Positions 8,560-16,512 of a stretch of DNA of 64,000 nucleotides are shown here, one piece after another. Source of the stretch: AWTP1-13 sp963832445 (lineage in GTDB: Bacteria; Pseudomonadota; Alphaproteobacteria; Rhizobiales; Hyphomicrobiaceae); contig CAWHUM010000013.1 in NCBI GenBank assembly GCA_963832445.1, positions 186,001-250,000 of the forward strand. The letters run 5' to 3'. The notes under the pieces are model-generated. The model searched no databases and was not told the DNA's origin. It saw nothing but the letters and a program-made list of their open reading frames with translations. Numbering within the stretch: position 1 is the first letter of the stretch; each line of letters starts with the position of its first letter. Both the position numbers and the translations under genes were made by a program.

Positions 8560-9507
8560 TCAGGCCATTTCTACCGCAGGATCGGGAACGTCGTAAGATA
8601 GCCGGCGACCGCTGCGGCGCTGGCGCGAGACGGCGGTGATCAGGCGTCCCAGCTCGGCGAAGTCGCCCTTGCGCGAGGAGGTCGCCCGCCACGCGAGCCC
8701 TAAGGTGCGGCTCGGCTCGGGCTCCGCAAAGCGCAACAGCTTGATGTCGGCGTGCCTCGACTCGAGGTCGATGCTGATCTCGGGCAGCAAGGTGAGACCG
8801 AGGCCGTTGGCTACCATCTGCACGATGGTGGAAAGGCTCGAAGCGCCGAACGTGTCGATGCTGTCGACCTGGCGCAGCTGGCAGAAGGCGAGCGCCTGGT
8901 CGCGCAGGCAATGCCCCTCCTCCAGCAGCAGCAGGCGATCGTGCTTCAGCAGGTCGGCCGTTGCTCGCACGCGCTTGCGGGCAGGGTGGGATCGCGGCAG
9001 GGCCAGCAGGAACTTGTCCTCGAACAGCGGCATGGTCTCGAGCCCCGCCTGCTTGACGGGGAGCGCCAGCAGCAGCACGTCGAGCGTGCCCTCGTGCAGA
9101 TGCTCGAGCAGCGCCTGCGTCTGCGTCTCGCGGATGTGGAGATCGAGCGCGGGATACTGCCTGCGCAGCACCGGCAGCACGGGCGGGAGGAGGTAGGGCG
9201 CAACCGAGGGAATGACGCCAAGATGCAGCGCGCCCGACAGCTGGCTGGCGCGCTGGCGCGCGAAGTCGCCGAGGTCGCGTACCTGTGCCAGAATGAGGGC
9301 TGCCCGCTGCGCGACCTCGCGCCCCTCGGTGGTCAGCCGAACACCCTTCGGGCGGCGCTCCAGCAGCTGGAGGCCCAGCTCGCTCTCCAGCTCCTGGATC
9401 TGCATCGACAGGGCAGGCTGGGTGACGGAGCAATGCTCGGCCGCCCGCCGGAAGTGGCCGAGGCGAGCGACGGCATCGAAGTAGCGCAGCTGCTTGAGCG
9501 AGGTCAT
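8560..9507 (-). CDS. oxyR: OxyR, hydrogen-peroxide-sensing LysR-type regulator
   Basis: 315 residues. The N-terminal winged HTH (MTSLKQLRYFDAVARLGHFRR, VTQPALSMQIQELE) is followed by a LysR substrate domain. The redox pair is present: Cys200 and Cys209 in EEGHCLRDQALAFC, equivalent to E. coli C199 and C208, which form a disulfide on contact with H2O2. OxyR activates peroxide-defence genes. The katG gene lies divergently at 9852, the classical arrangement, and an AT-rich segment at 9511-9555 next to the oxyR start is a likely operator. Confidence 0.95.
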   Translation of the reverse strand: MTSLKQLRYFDAVARLGHFRRAAEHCSVTQPALSMQIQELESELGLQLLERRPKGVRLTTEGREVAQRAALILAQVRDLGDFARQRASQLSGALHLGVIPSVAPYLLPPVLPVLRRQYPALDLHIRETQTQALLEHLHEGTLDVLLLALPVKQAGLETMPLFEDKFLLALPRSHPARKRVRATADLLKHDRLLLLEEGHCLRDQALAFCQLRQVDSIDTFGASSLSTIVQMVANGLGLTLLPEISIDLESRHADIKLLRFAEPEPSRTLGLAWRATSSRKGDFAELGRLITAVSRQRRSGRRLSYDVPDPAVEMA

Positions 9508-9510
9508 GGC

Positions 9511-9555
9511 CTATCATCAGATATTCTTATCTTAGAATAGAATTAAATCGATTGG
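9511..9555. promoter_or_regulatory. Putative OxyR operator/promoter region
   Basis: An AT-rich island in a GC-rich background directly abuts the oxyR start codon. It contains CTATC (9511-9515) and GAATAG (9535-9540) near its ends, with ATATTCTTATCTTAG between them, resembling spaced ATAG/CTAT half-sites. LysR regulators usually bind next to their own start and control the divergent target. The binding assignment is inference. Confidence 0.4.
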
Positions 9556-9851
9556 AGCTGATGGGCAAGGCCCTCTAGCCTTAGCCAGGGAAGTGGAGGA
9601 GGAGGCCAACACTCGCCCACGAAACCGCGAGCGCATCCGGGAGCGCGGGCTGCGCGCCAAGGGCTGAGGCGCCTGCGGTGAGTTCGCCATCCCCGCCGAC
9701 CTCTTGACGTACATCAAGGCGAAGGCGCGGCAGAAGGGCGCCAAGACATCGATGATCATCCGCTTCTCGACGGCGGCCGGCGAGGTCGGCCCGGCCCAAG
9801 AAGCGGAGCGCGGAACACTCGAAGAAGCACAAAACACGATCGGAGAGAAAC
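9556..9851. other. oxyR-katG intergenic remainder, possible decayed small ORF
   Basis: About 296 bp. It should hold the katG promoter. A frame opens at a GTG at 9593, meets TGA at 9665, and then stays open to 9886 across the katG start. The peptide contains basic helical stretches such as RNRERIRERGLRAKG and ADLLTYIKAKARQKG. It could be a small disrupted gene, but I recognise no family. The katG ribosome-binding site GGAGAG is at about 9841-9846. Confidence 0.25.
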
Positions 9852-12015
9852 ATGGACGCAAAGACCGACGACAAGAGCGCAGGTAAGTGCCCGTTCTCGC
9901 TCTGGCAGGAAGAACCGCGACTGGTGGCCGAACGCGCTGGACGTTTCGGTTCTCCATCGGAACTCCGATTTGTCCGATCCGATGGGCGAGACGTTCGACT
10001 ACGCCAAGGAGTTCAAGAGCCTCGACCTCGAATGCCGTGATCAAGGACCTCACTGCCTTGATGACGGAGTCGCAGGAGTGGTGGCCGGCCGACTTCGGCC
10101 ACTACGGCGGTCTGATGATCCGCATGGCGTGGCACAGCGCGGGCACCTACCGCATCACCGACGGCCGCGGCGGCGCCGGCGCCGGCCAGCAGCGGTTCGC
10201 GCCGCTCAACTCCTGGCCGGACAACGCCAACCTCGACAAGGCGCGCCGGCTGCTGTGGCCGATCAAGCAGAAGTACGGCCGCAAAATCTCCTGGGCCGAC
10301 CTGATGATCCTCGCGGGCAACGTCGCGCTGGAGTCGATGGGCTTCAAGACGTTCGGCTTCGCCGGCGGCCGCGCCGACGTGTGGGAGCCCGAAGAGCTCT
10401 TCTGGGGTCCCGAGGGGACGTGGCTCGGCGACGAGCGCTACAGCGGCGAGCGCCAGCTTTCCGAGCCGCTCGGCGCCGTGCAGATGGGCCTCATCTACGT
10501 CAATCCGGAAGGGCCGAACGGCAATCCGGACCCGATCGCGGCGGCCAGGGACATCCGCGAAACCTTCTTCCGCATGGCGATGAACGACGAGGAGACCGTC
10601 GCGCTGATTGCCGGCGGCCACACCTTCGGCAAGACCCACGGCGCGGGCGATCCGTCGCTGATCGGCCCCGAGCCGGAAGGCGCGCGCCATCGAGGACTCA
10701 GGGCCTCGGCTGGAAGAGCAAGTACGGCACCGGCTTCGGGGCCGATGCCATCACCGGCGGCCCGGAAGTCACCTGGACCACGACGCCGACCAAGTGGAGC
10801 AACCACTTCTTCTGGAACCTGTTCGGCTACGAATGGGAGCTGACGAAGAGCCCGGCCGGCGCAAAGCAGTGGGAGGCCAAGAATGCGGGAGCCACCATCC
10901 CGGACGCGTTCGACAAGACGAAGAAGCACGTGCCGACCATGCTGACCACGGACCTGTCGCTGCGGTTCGACCCGGCCTACGAGAAGATCTCGCGGCGCTT
11001 CATGGAGAATCCCGACCAGTTCGCGGACGCCTTCGCCCGCGCCTGGTTCAAGCTCACGCATCGCGACATGGGTCCGATCGCTCGTTACCTCGGCCCGCTG
11101 GTGCCGAAGGAGACGCTGATCTGGCAGGACCCGATCCCCGCGGTGGATCATCCGCTGATCGGCGAACAGGACATCGCTGCGCTGAAGGCGAAGATTCTCG
11201 CCTCCGGCCTCAGCGTGTCCCAGCTCGTCTCGACCGCTTGGGCGTCGGCCTCGACGTTCCGCGGCTCGGACAAGCGCGGCGGCGCGAACGGCGCCCGCAT
11301 CCGCCTCAGCCCCCAGAAGGACTGGGAGGTCAACCAGCCGGCCCAGCTCAAGACGGTCCTGCAGAAGCTCGAAGCGATCCAGAAGGAGTTCGGCAAGAAG
11401 GTTTCGCTGGCCGACCTGATCGTTCTCGGCGGCGCCGCCGCGGTCGAGAAGGCCGCGAAGGACGCCGGCGTCGACGTGAAGGTGCCCTTCACGCCGGGCC
11501 GCATGGATGCGTCGCAGGAGCAGACCGACGTCGACTCCTTCGCGCCGCTCGAGCCGCGTGCCGACGGCTTCCGCAACTATGTCGGCGGCAAGCAGCAGTT
11601 CATGGCGCCTGAGGAGGCGTTGGTGGACCGGGCGCAATTGCTGACGCTGACGGCGCCCGAAGATGACGGTGCTCGTCGGCGGCCTGCGCGTGCTCGGCGC
11701 CAATGCCGGCGGCTCCAAGCACGGCGTCTTCACCAAGCAGCCGGGAACGCTGACCAACGACTTCTTCGTCAACCTGCTCGACATGAGCACGGAGTGGCAG
11801 CCCGGCCGGCGACAACGTGTACGAGGGCCGCGACCGCAAGACGAAGGCGCGTCAAGTGGACCGGCACCCGCGTCGACCTGATCTTCGGCTCGCACTCGCA
11901 GCTGCGCGCCTTCGCGGAGGTCTATGCGTGCGCGGACTCCAAGGAGAAGTTCGTGAAGGACTTCGTGGCGGCCTGGACCAAGGTGATGAACGCCGACCGC
12001 TTCGACCTCGCCTGA
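9852..12015 (+). pseudogene. katG: Catalase-peroxidase KatG, seven apparent one-base insertions
   Basis: KatG is a haem enzyme that destroys H2O2 by catalase and peroxidase activity. Following the family through three frames gives about 718 residues, close to full length. Distal-site motif MAWHSAGTYR, proximal-His motif GGHTFGKTHGAG and the Tyr of GLIYVNPEGPNGNPD are all present. The C-terminal half ends in KVMNADRFDLA. The frame changes near 9900, 10030, 10685, 10698, 11660, 11804 and 11848. Every shift is explained by one extra base, with conserved protein on both sides. Uniform insertions and no decayed motifs argue for sequencing error, not a dead gene. GGAGAG lies 6 nt before the ATG. 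It is divergent from oxyR, the likely activator. Confidence 0.9.
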
Positions 12016-12044
12016 CTTTTCTGGGGCAAGGTTTGCGAGGGCTT

Positions 12045-12119
12045 CTAGTGTCCCGATCGCGAAATGCGTATCGGCGTGCGGCAACGTCGGAACGCATTTC
12101 GCGATCTGTGGGACACTAG
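12045..12119. repeat. CTAG-bounded palindromic repeat, copy A
   Basis: 75 bp. The ends 12045-12054 and 12110-12119 are perfect inverted repeats (CTAGTGTCCC). A second perfect 15-bp inverted pair lies inside (12055-12069 with 12092-12106, GATCGCGAAATGCGT), leaving a 22-nt loop and a 3-nt bulge. It sits 30 bp after katG and may double as its terminator. The same architecture recurs at 13230 and 13322. The CTAG termini suggest a TA-targeting miniature inverted-repeat element; mobility is inferred. Confidence 0.8.
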
Positions 12120-12217
12120 CGAGCGCCGTGTGGACGCTCGAAGGCAACGTGTGACCCGATGCGGTCGTGCCTTTACGTGCGGCCATTCCCAGGCGCATCA
12201 AGCTGGCCAGCGTGCGA

Positions 12218-13204
12218 CTAATCTCGCCCCGTGCCATTCCTGACGTCAGATGGGGTCGCATTGTAACGCCGACGAAACGCCCTGTTGAAGTACGATAGGT
12301 CATTGAACCCGAGTTCGAAGGCGATGGTGCTGATCCCGCGGCGCGCGTGGAGCGGATTTCTCAAAATGGCGTAGGCCCGCCCGAGGCGCTGGCCGAGCAC
12401 GAATTTTGAGTATGTAAGGCCTTCGTTTTCGAACAGCTTGTGCAGATAACGCACGGTCACGCCATTGCGCGTCGCAACCATCGTGGCATTGAGGTCTGCC
12501 TCATGCAGGTTGGCGACGATGTCGGCCTTGATCGCCGCGAGCCGCACCGCACGCACGCTGCCGCACGCCGCAAGCGCTTCGCCGTTGCTTGGCGCCCCGA
12601 CGGCCAATGCAGCAAGATCATAGAAGTGGCTAGCAATAAGCCGCTGCATGGCGGGCGCCGCCAGCGCTTCGTCATCTGCGATGAGCTCGAGATATTTTCG
12701 CAGCAAGCGCAATCCCCCGACATCCCGCGGTATGCGGCGCATTGCTGCATCGTCGAGCTTGGGAACAAGCGGCGCGAGCGCAGACCGCGGCAGGCGCAGC
12801 CCCGCGACTTTAACTGAGCAGGGCGACGTAAAGCTCCAGACGCCCTCTTCGCCCGTCATCAGCACGGCGTCGCCGTCGCTTAGAACGACTTCCCGCGCGC
12901 CCCGCCTCGCAAGGCTCGTCCCCCTGAGAACCATACAGAGAGAGAGAGCATCGCCGCCTTGCTGGCCCGCTTTGGCCGGCACGTTTTCGTGCCGAACACC
13001 GACATAGGTGGCCGTGAGGATACGCAGCCCGGGCATGATGCGGTTGGCAAAATCGACGTGGGGTGCGGCTTCACCACAGGGCATAAATCTGGTCGCCAGC
13101 AGACCACGCTCACACAGCTCTTCCAGCGCTTTGCCGCGCTCCTGCTCCGGCAAAGCGCAACTCGAGAACCGAGCAACGGTGTAATTAGGCGCGGAAGTTG
13201 CCAT
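12218..13204 (-). CDS. AraC-family transcriptional regulator
   Basis: 328 residues from the ATG at 13204, preceded by GAGGG at 6 nt; an in-frame ATG at 13303 would run through repeat copy B and is rejected. The N-terminal two thirds resemble the AraC-binding-like ligand domain. The C-terminal 100 residues form the double helix-turn-helix (ATRNGVTVRYLHKLFENEG, ISTIAFELGFNDLSYFNRAF), ending RRYNATPSDVR. The family activates or represses catabolic and stress genes; the ligand cannot be told. The gene is flanked on both sides by CTAG palindromes. The divergent flavoprotein gene at 13587 is a candidate target. Confidence 0.88.
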   Translation of the reverse strand: MATSAPNYTVARFSSCALPEQERGKALEELCERGLLATRFMPCGEAAPHVDFANRIMPGLRILTATYVGVRHENVPAKAGQQGGDALSLCMVLRGTSLARRGAREVVLSDGDAVLMTGEEGVWSFTSPCSVKVAGLRLPRSALAPLVPKLDDAAMRRIPRDVGGLRLLRKYLELIADDEALAAPAMQRLIASHFYDLAALAVGAPSNGEALAACGSVRAVRLAAIKADIVANLHEADLNATMVATRNGVTVRYLHKLFENEGLTYSKFVLGQRLGRAYAILRNPLHARRGISTIAFELGFNDLSYFNRAFRRRYNATPSDVRNGTGRD

Positions 13205-13229
13205 CAGCCACCCTCTTACAAAGGCCGAC

Positions 13230-13308
13230 CTAGTGTGATGATCGAGAAGTCCGCTACATCGCGCGAGGCCAAGTTCATCAGCGGACTTCTCGATCTGAAT
13301 CACACTAG
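13230..13308. repeat. CTAG-bounded palindromic repeat, copy B
   Basis: 79 bp. Terminal 9-bp inverted repeats CTAGTGTGA/TCACACTAG (13230-13238 and 13300-13308) and an inner perfect 16-bp pair (13240-13255 with 13280-13295, starting GATCGAGAAG). It shares the CTAGTGT ends and GATCG start of the inner stem with copies A and C, but the stem sequence differs and both arms differ together. Confidence 0.8.
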
Positions 13309-13321
13309 CAGCATGATCTTG

Positions 13322-13396
13322 CTAGTGTCCTTCAGATCGCCAAATTCGTACCGAGTTCGCCGCATGGTGAGACGAATTTCGCGATCAGGACACTAG
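13322..13396. repeat. CTAG-bounded palindromic repeat, copy C
   Basis: 75 bp, the same length as copy A. Terminal CTAGTGTCC/GGACACTAG (13322-13330 and 13388-13396) and an inner 15-bp pair (13335-13349 with 13372-13386) with one mismatch. The right inner arm closely matches copy A (CGCATTTCGCGATC versus CGAATTTCGCGATC), so A and C are close relatives. Confidence 0.8.
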
Positions 13397-13586
13397 GCCA
13401 GGTTCGCCAAGCAAAATTCTACCGATTAGGGCTCTTTGGTCCAAGCCCTTGTTCACTCGGCTCCAAGACGTCGAAGGCGATCGGGTTATCCTCGAGCCTC
13501 GTTGCCGTCAGTTGGGTTTTGCAAATCCTCCTCACGGAAGCCGTCTACGAAACGTTCACTGCCCTTGCACAGGTTGCGGGCTCGTC

Positions 13587-14933
13587 ATGACGTACTTGCT
13601 CGGGCGACACGCGATTGTGGTCGGAGCTGGCATTGGCGGTCTAACCGCGGCGAAGGCCTTGTCGTCATACTTCGGCAATGTCACCGTGCTCGAACGTGAT
13701 GCCCTACCCGCCACGCCGATCGCGCGCACCGGCACACCTCAGGCCCGGCAAATTCATGTACTCCTCAGGGGTGGCCTCGACGCGCTGATTGAATTATTCC
13801 CGGAGTTCGAAACAGAACTCGAGCTCGCGGGCGCTGTTCGAGTACGGGTCGGTTCTCAATCTCTGCTTGAAATGCCGGGCTTCGATCCGTTTCCACGGCG
13901 CGATCTCGGCTTCGATTATCTATGCCTGACGCGACCACTTCTGGAATTCGTTGCCAGGCGCCTGGTCGAGCAGCAGAGCAATATTTCAGTGAAGCCGCGT
14001 TGCCGGGTCACTCAATTTCTGGGATCGCCTGACCGAAGCCGCGTTACCGGCGTTCGTTACGACGATGGGGCCGGGAGAGGCATCGAGATTGCTGCTAATT
14101 TCATCGTCGACGCATCGTCGCGCGGCGCCCTTACCGTCGAATTTCTGGACAAGGTCGGCTTGCCAACACCCCAGGAGACGGAAATCGGCATCGATCTGCG
14201 CTATGCGACTGCCATGTTCCGGATTCCACCTTCCGCGCCCCATGGCTGGCGCGCGGTGCTACACCGGCCCGCCGCCCAGAGCGGCCGCGGCGGGCTGCTT
14301 GTTCCAGTCGAGAACAATTGCTGGCAAGTCAATCTTACTGATATGCATGGTGAACCTGTGCCGGAAAACGTCGGCGATTTCATCGCTTTTGCTAGGACGT
14401 TGCGGACTCCGACGATCTATGACGCGATCAAGGACGCCGTACCTATCGGCGCAATTTACCGATTCGCTTTTCCGTGCAGCATTCGACGACGCTTTGAGGC
14501 GCTTGACCGTTTTCCGGATCATCTGCTGCCGCTCGGTGATGTGATCTGCCGATTTAATCCGGCCTTCGGCCAGGGAATGAGTGTCGCCGCGCAGGAAGCA
14601 GTTGCCCTGAGACGGCTTATCGAAGCGCGAATTTCGGATGCCGATCCGCTCAAAGGACTCGCGCGGCCTTTCTTCGCGGCTGTTCAAGACTTGCTCGCCG
14701 CACCATGGGCAACGGCCGAGAGCGACTTCATCCATGAGAAGACGCGCGGCCGGCGCCCGAATGATTTTCGCCAGCGCTTGAACTTCACCTCCGCGCTGCT
14801 GCGGGCGGCTGCGGAGGATGCAACGGTGCATCAGATCATGAGCGAGGTCAGCCATCTCGTAAAACCGTCCAGCGCTCTCCGCGATCCGCAGATCGTCAGC
14901 CGGTTGGCGGCCATGATGGCTGCCTCTGCTTGA
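13587..14933 (+). CDS. FAD-dependent monooxygenase-like protein
   Basis: 448 residues from the ATG at 13587; the open frame extends upstream but without homologous-looking sequence. A Rossmann FAD-binding motif is at the N-terminus (HAIVVGAGIGGLTAAKAL, then VTVLERD). The second FAD motif is GDVICRFNPAFGQGMSVAA, typical of the aromatic hydroxylase/squalene-epoxidase/halogenase-like group. No Trp-halogenase WxWxIP motif is seen. It probably hydroxylates or epoxidises an organic substrate using NAD(P)H and O2; the substrate is unknown. It is divergent from the AraC gene. Base composition is somewhat less GC-rich than its neighbours, a hint of transfer. Confidence 0.78.
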   Translation: MTYLLGRHAIVVGAGIGGLTAAKALSSYFGNVTVLERDALPATPIARTGTPQARQIHVLLRGGLDALIELFPEFETELELAGAVRVRVGSQSLLEMPGFDPFPRRDLGFDYLCLTRPLLEFVARRLVEQQSNISVKPRCRVTQFLGSPDRSRVTGVRYDDGAGRGIEIAANFIVDASSRGALTVEFLDKVGLPTPQETEIGIDLRYATAMFRIPPSAPHGWRAVLHRPAAQSGRGGLLVPVENNCWQVNLTDMHGEPVPENVGDFIAFARTLRTPTIYDAIKDAVPIGAIYRFAFPCSIRRRFEALDRFPDHLLPLGDVICRFNPAFGQGMSVAAQEAVALRRLIEARISDADPLKGLARPFFAAVQDLLAAPWATAESDFIHEKTRGRRPNDFRQRLNFTSALLRAAAEDATVHQIMSEVSHLVKPSSALRDPQIVSRLAAMMAASA

Positions 14934-15338
14934 CCTTCGCTGCTAGAGGCGCTTGGGCCAAATATTTCTTTGAGGAAAACGGCAATGTCCCCTTATGGCA
15001 CATGTGCGACATAGCTCGTGCCGGCGTCTTCTGTCCGTCGCTGGCCGCATTTCCGACGTTGGCTCGCCTAGCCTGTCATAGGTACACGACCCGGAGCGCT
15101 GCCGCGACGCGGCACCGGGTGATCAAGGCGGAGCATCGCAACAGCTCCGCCCAATTTGCCTCGGAGCGACGGGCGGCGCCGTCATCGCTGACGCTGCAAC
15201 CATGACGCGCTGCTCGATCAATTTTTCTCGCTGCGTCGAAGTTGCGCTCGTACGGTCCCCGGGATGCCGTTTTTGTCGCGCAAGCATCGAGGCGTTTCAC
15301 GCCGGTCCTGCAATATTGGCATGTTGAAGGAGGTTGAC
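14934..15338. other. 405-bp gene-free stretch
   Basis: No convincing gene on either strand. A hairpin, GGCGGAGC (15127-15134) with GCTCCGCC (15144-15151), could end transcription of the flavoprotein gene, but it lacks a U-tract. The promoter and AAGGAGG ribosome-binding site (15326-15332) of the next gene lie at the right end. Confidence 0.5.
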
Positions 15339-15641
15339 ATGAAGCGAAGCGCACGAGGGACGCTGGTGCGCAGCATAGCTGCCACGGCGCTGGTCTTGCT
15401 CTACGGCCTCGGTATCGTCGGCGTCTCCAGTCTGACGGGGGCCGCGCCGGCGCAAGCACGTCGCGGTGGCCGCCGTGGCGGTGGTGGCCGTGCACGTGGC
15501 TTCCGGGGGCGCGGCATCCGCGGAGGAATTTGGCTTGGCGCTCCCTTCGTCTATGACTACGGCTACGACGATGGCTGCTACTGGAGCCCGGCCCGGGCAC
15601 GCTGGATTTGCCCCTACTACCGTCCTTACCCCTATTGGTGA
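15339..15641 (+). CDS. Exported Arg/Gly-rich small protein
   Basis: 100 residues. AAGGAGG precedes the ATG at 15339 by 6 nt, which decides this start. Residues 1 to about 40 form a signal peptide (ALVLLYGLGIVGVSSLTGAAPAQA in outline). The mature protein begins with an RRGG/GGRRGG repeat region (about 42-66), followed by an aromatic C-terminus rich in Tyr and Trp (YDYGYDDGCYW, CPYYRPYPYW) with two Cys. Such low-complexity exported proteins are common in Rhizobiales and may bind the envelope or polyanions. The function is unknown. Confidence 0.75.
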   Translation: MKRSARGTLVRSIAATALVLLYGLGIVGVSSLTGAAPAQARRGGRRGGGGRARGFRGRGIRGGIWLGAPFVYDYGYDDGCYWSPARARWICPYYRPYPYW

Positions 15642-15693
15642 GGATGGCGCTGCGGCGGCTTGACTGAAGCGGAGCGGCTCAGCGCAGCCGCTC

Positions 15694-16497
15694 CTACTCG
15701 CGCCGCAGGCTGGAGCCGCCATCCACCGGCAGCGCCACGCCGGTGATGAAATTAGCCTCGTCGGACGCCAGAAACAGCGCCGCATTGGCCACGTCCCAGG
15801 CGGTGCCCATCTTGCGCCGCAGCGGCACGCGCGCATCGCGGGCGGCTGCCACCTCGGCACGCGTCTTGCCCCAGGTGCGGGCGCGCGTGTCGACGGCCAT
15901 CGGCGTATCCATCAGGCCGGGCAGGATGACGTTGCAGCGAATGCCGTACTCGGCGTTCTGGGTGGCAATCTGCTCGGTGTAGGCGATCATGGCCGCCTTG
16001 GTCGCCTTGTAGGCGACGGTCGGGTAGTTGGTCGCCCAGGCCGCTACCGAGGAGATGTTGACGATCGCGCCCGAGCGCTGCCGGCGCATCACCGGCAAGG
16101 TGTGCTTGCAGGCCATGATGGTGCCGCGCAGATTGATGGCGGAGATGCGATCGAAGGCTTCCTCCGTGATCTCGAGCGGCGAGGCATCGCCGCCGGCCAG
16201 GCTGACGCCGACGTTGTTGTGCAGAATGTCGATGCGGCCCCACCGCTCCACCGCCGCGTCGACGGCGGCCTTGAGGCTTGCCTCCCGCGTCACGTCGGCC
16301 TCGAAGGCAAGGCATTCGCCGCCGTCCTCGGCGACCAGCGCCGCCGTAGCTTTGGCCGAGGCGAGGTCGACGTCGACCGCCAGGACCTTGGCGCCCTCGC
16401 GCGCAAAGACGAGTGCGGTCGCGCGGCCGTTGCCGATCCCCTCGCCCGGACCCTGACCCGCGCCGACGACGATGGCGATCTTTTCTGCAAGGCGCAT
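15694..16497 (-). CDS. Short-chain dehydrogenase/reductase (SDR), classical type
   Basis: 267 residues. The cofactor loop is VVGAGQGPGEGIG (10-22), with an acidic VDVD at 41-44 that favours NAD over NADP. The catalytic tetrad is present: Asn in INL (122), Ser150 in NISSV, Tyr163 and Lys167 in YKATK. C-terminal ITGVALPVDGGSSL is the usual SDR ending. It oxidises or reduces an alcohol/ketone in the cytoplasm; the substrate is not evident. It lies 15 bp after the acyl-CoA synthetase on the same strand, so it is probably the third gene of that operon. Confidence 0.9.
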   Translation of the reverse strand: MRLAEKIAIVVGAGQGPGEGIGNGRATALVFAREGAKVLAVDVDLASAKATAALVAEDGGECLAFEADVTREASLKAAVDAAVERWGRIDILHNNVGVSLAGGDASPLEITEEAFDRISAINLRGTIMACKHTLPVMRRQRSGAIVNISSVAAWATNYPTVAYKATKAAMIAYTEQIATQNAEYGIRCNVILPGLMDTPMAVDTRARTWGKTRAEVAAARDARVPLRRKMGTAWDVANAALFLASDEANFITGVALPVDGGSSLRRE

Positions 16498-16512
16498 GGG
16501 TGTTCCTCCAAT

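Larger units (their letters stand above)
13205..13586. other. 382-bp intergenic region carrying two palindromic repeats
   Basis: This divergent region between araC-type and flavoprotein genes holds repeat copies B (13230-13308) and C (13322-13396), only 13 bp apart. The remaining 190 bp to 13586 shows no gene, riboswitch or convincing promoter motif to me, and is less GC-rich than the surroundings. Both divergent promoters must lie here, so the repeats may have altered them. Confidence 0.6.

Noticed and set aside
12045..13396. The three palindromes as a CRISPR array
   Set aside because: Repeats are not identical or evenly spaced, and a whole gene separates copy A from B and C. They are individually palindromic elements.
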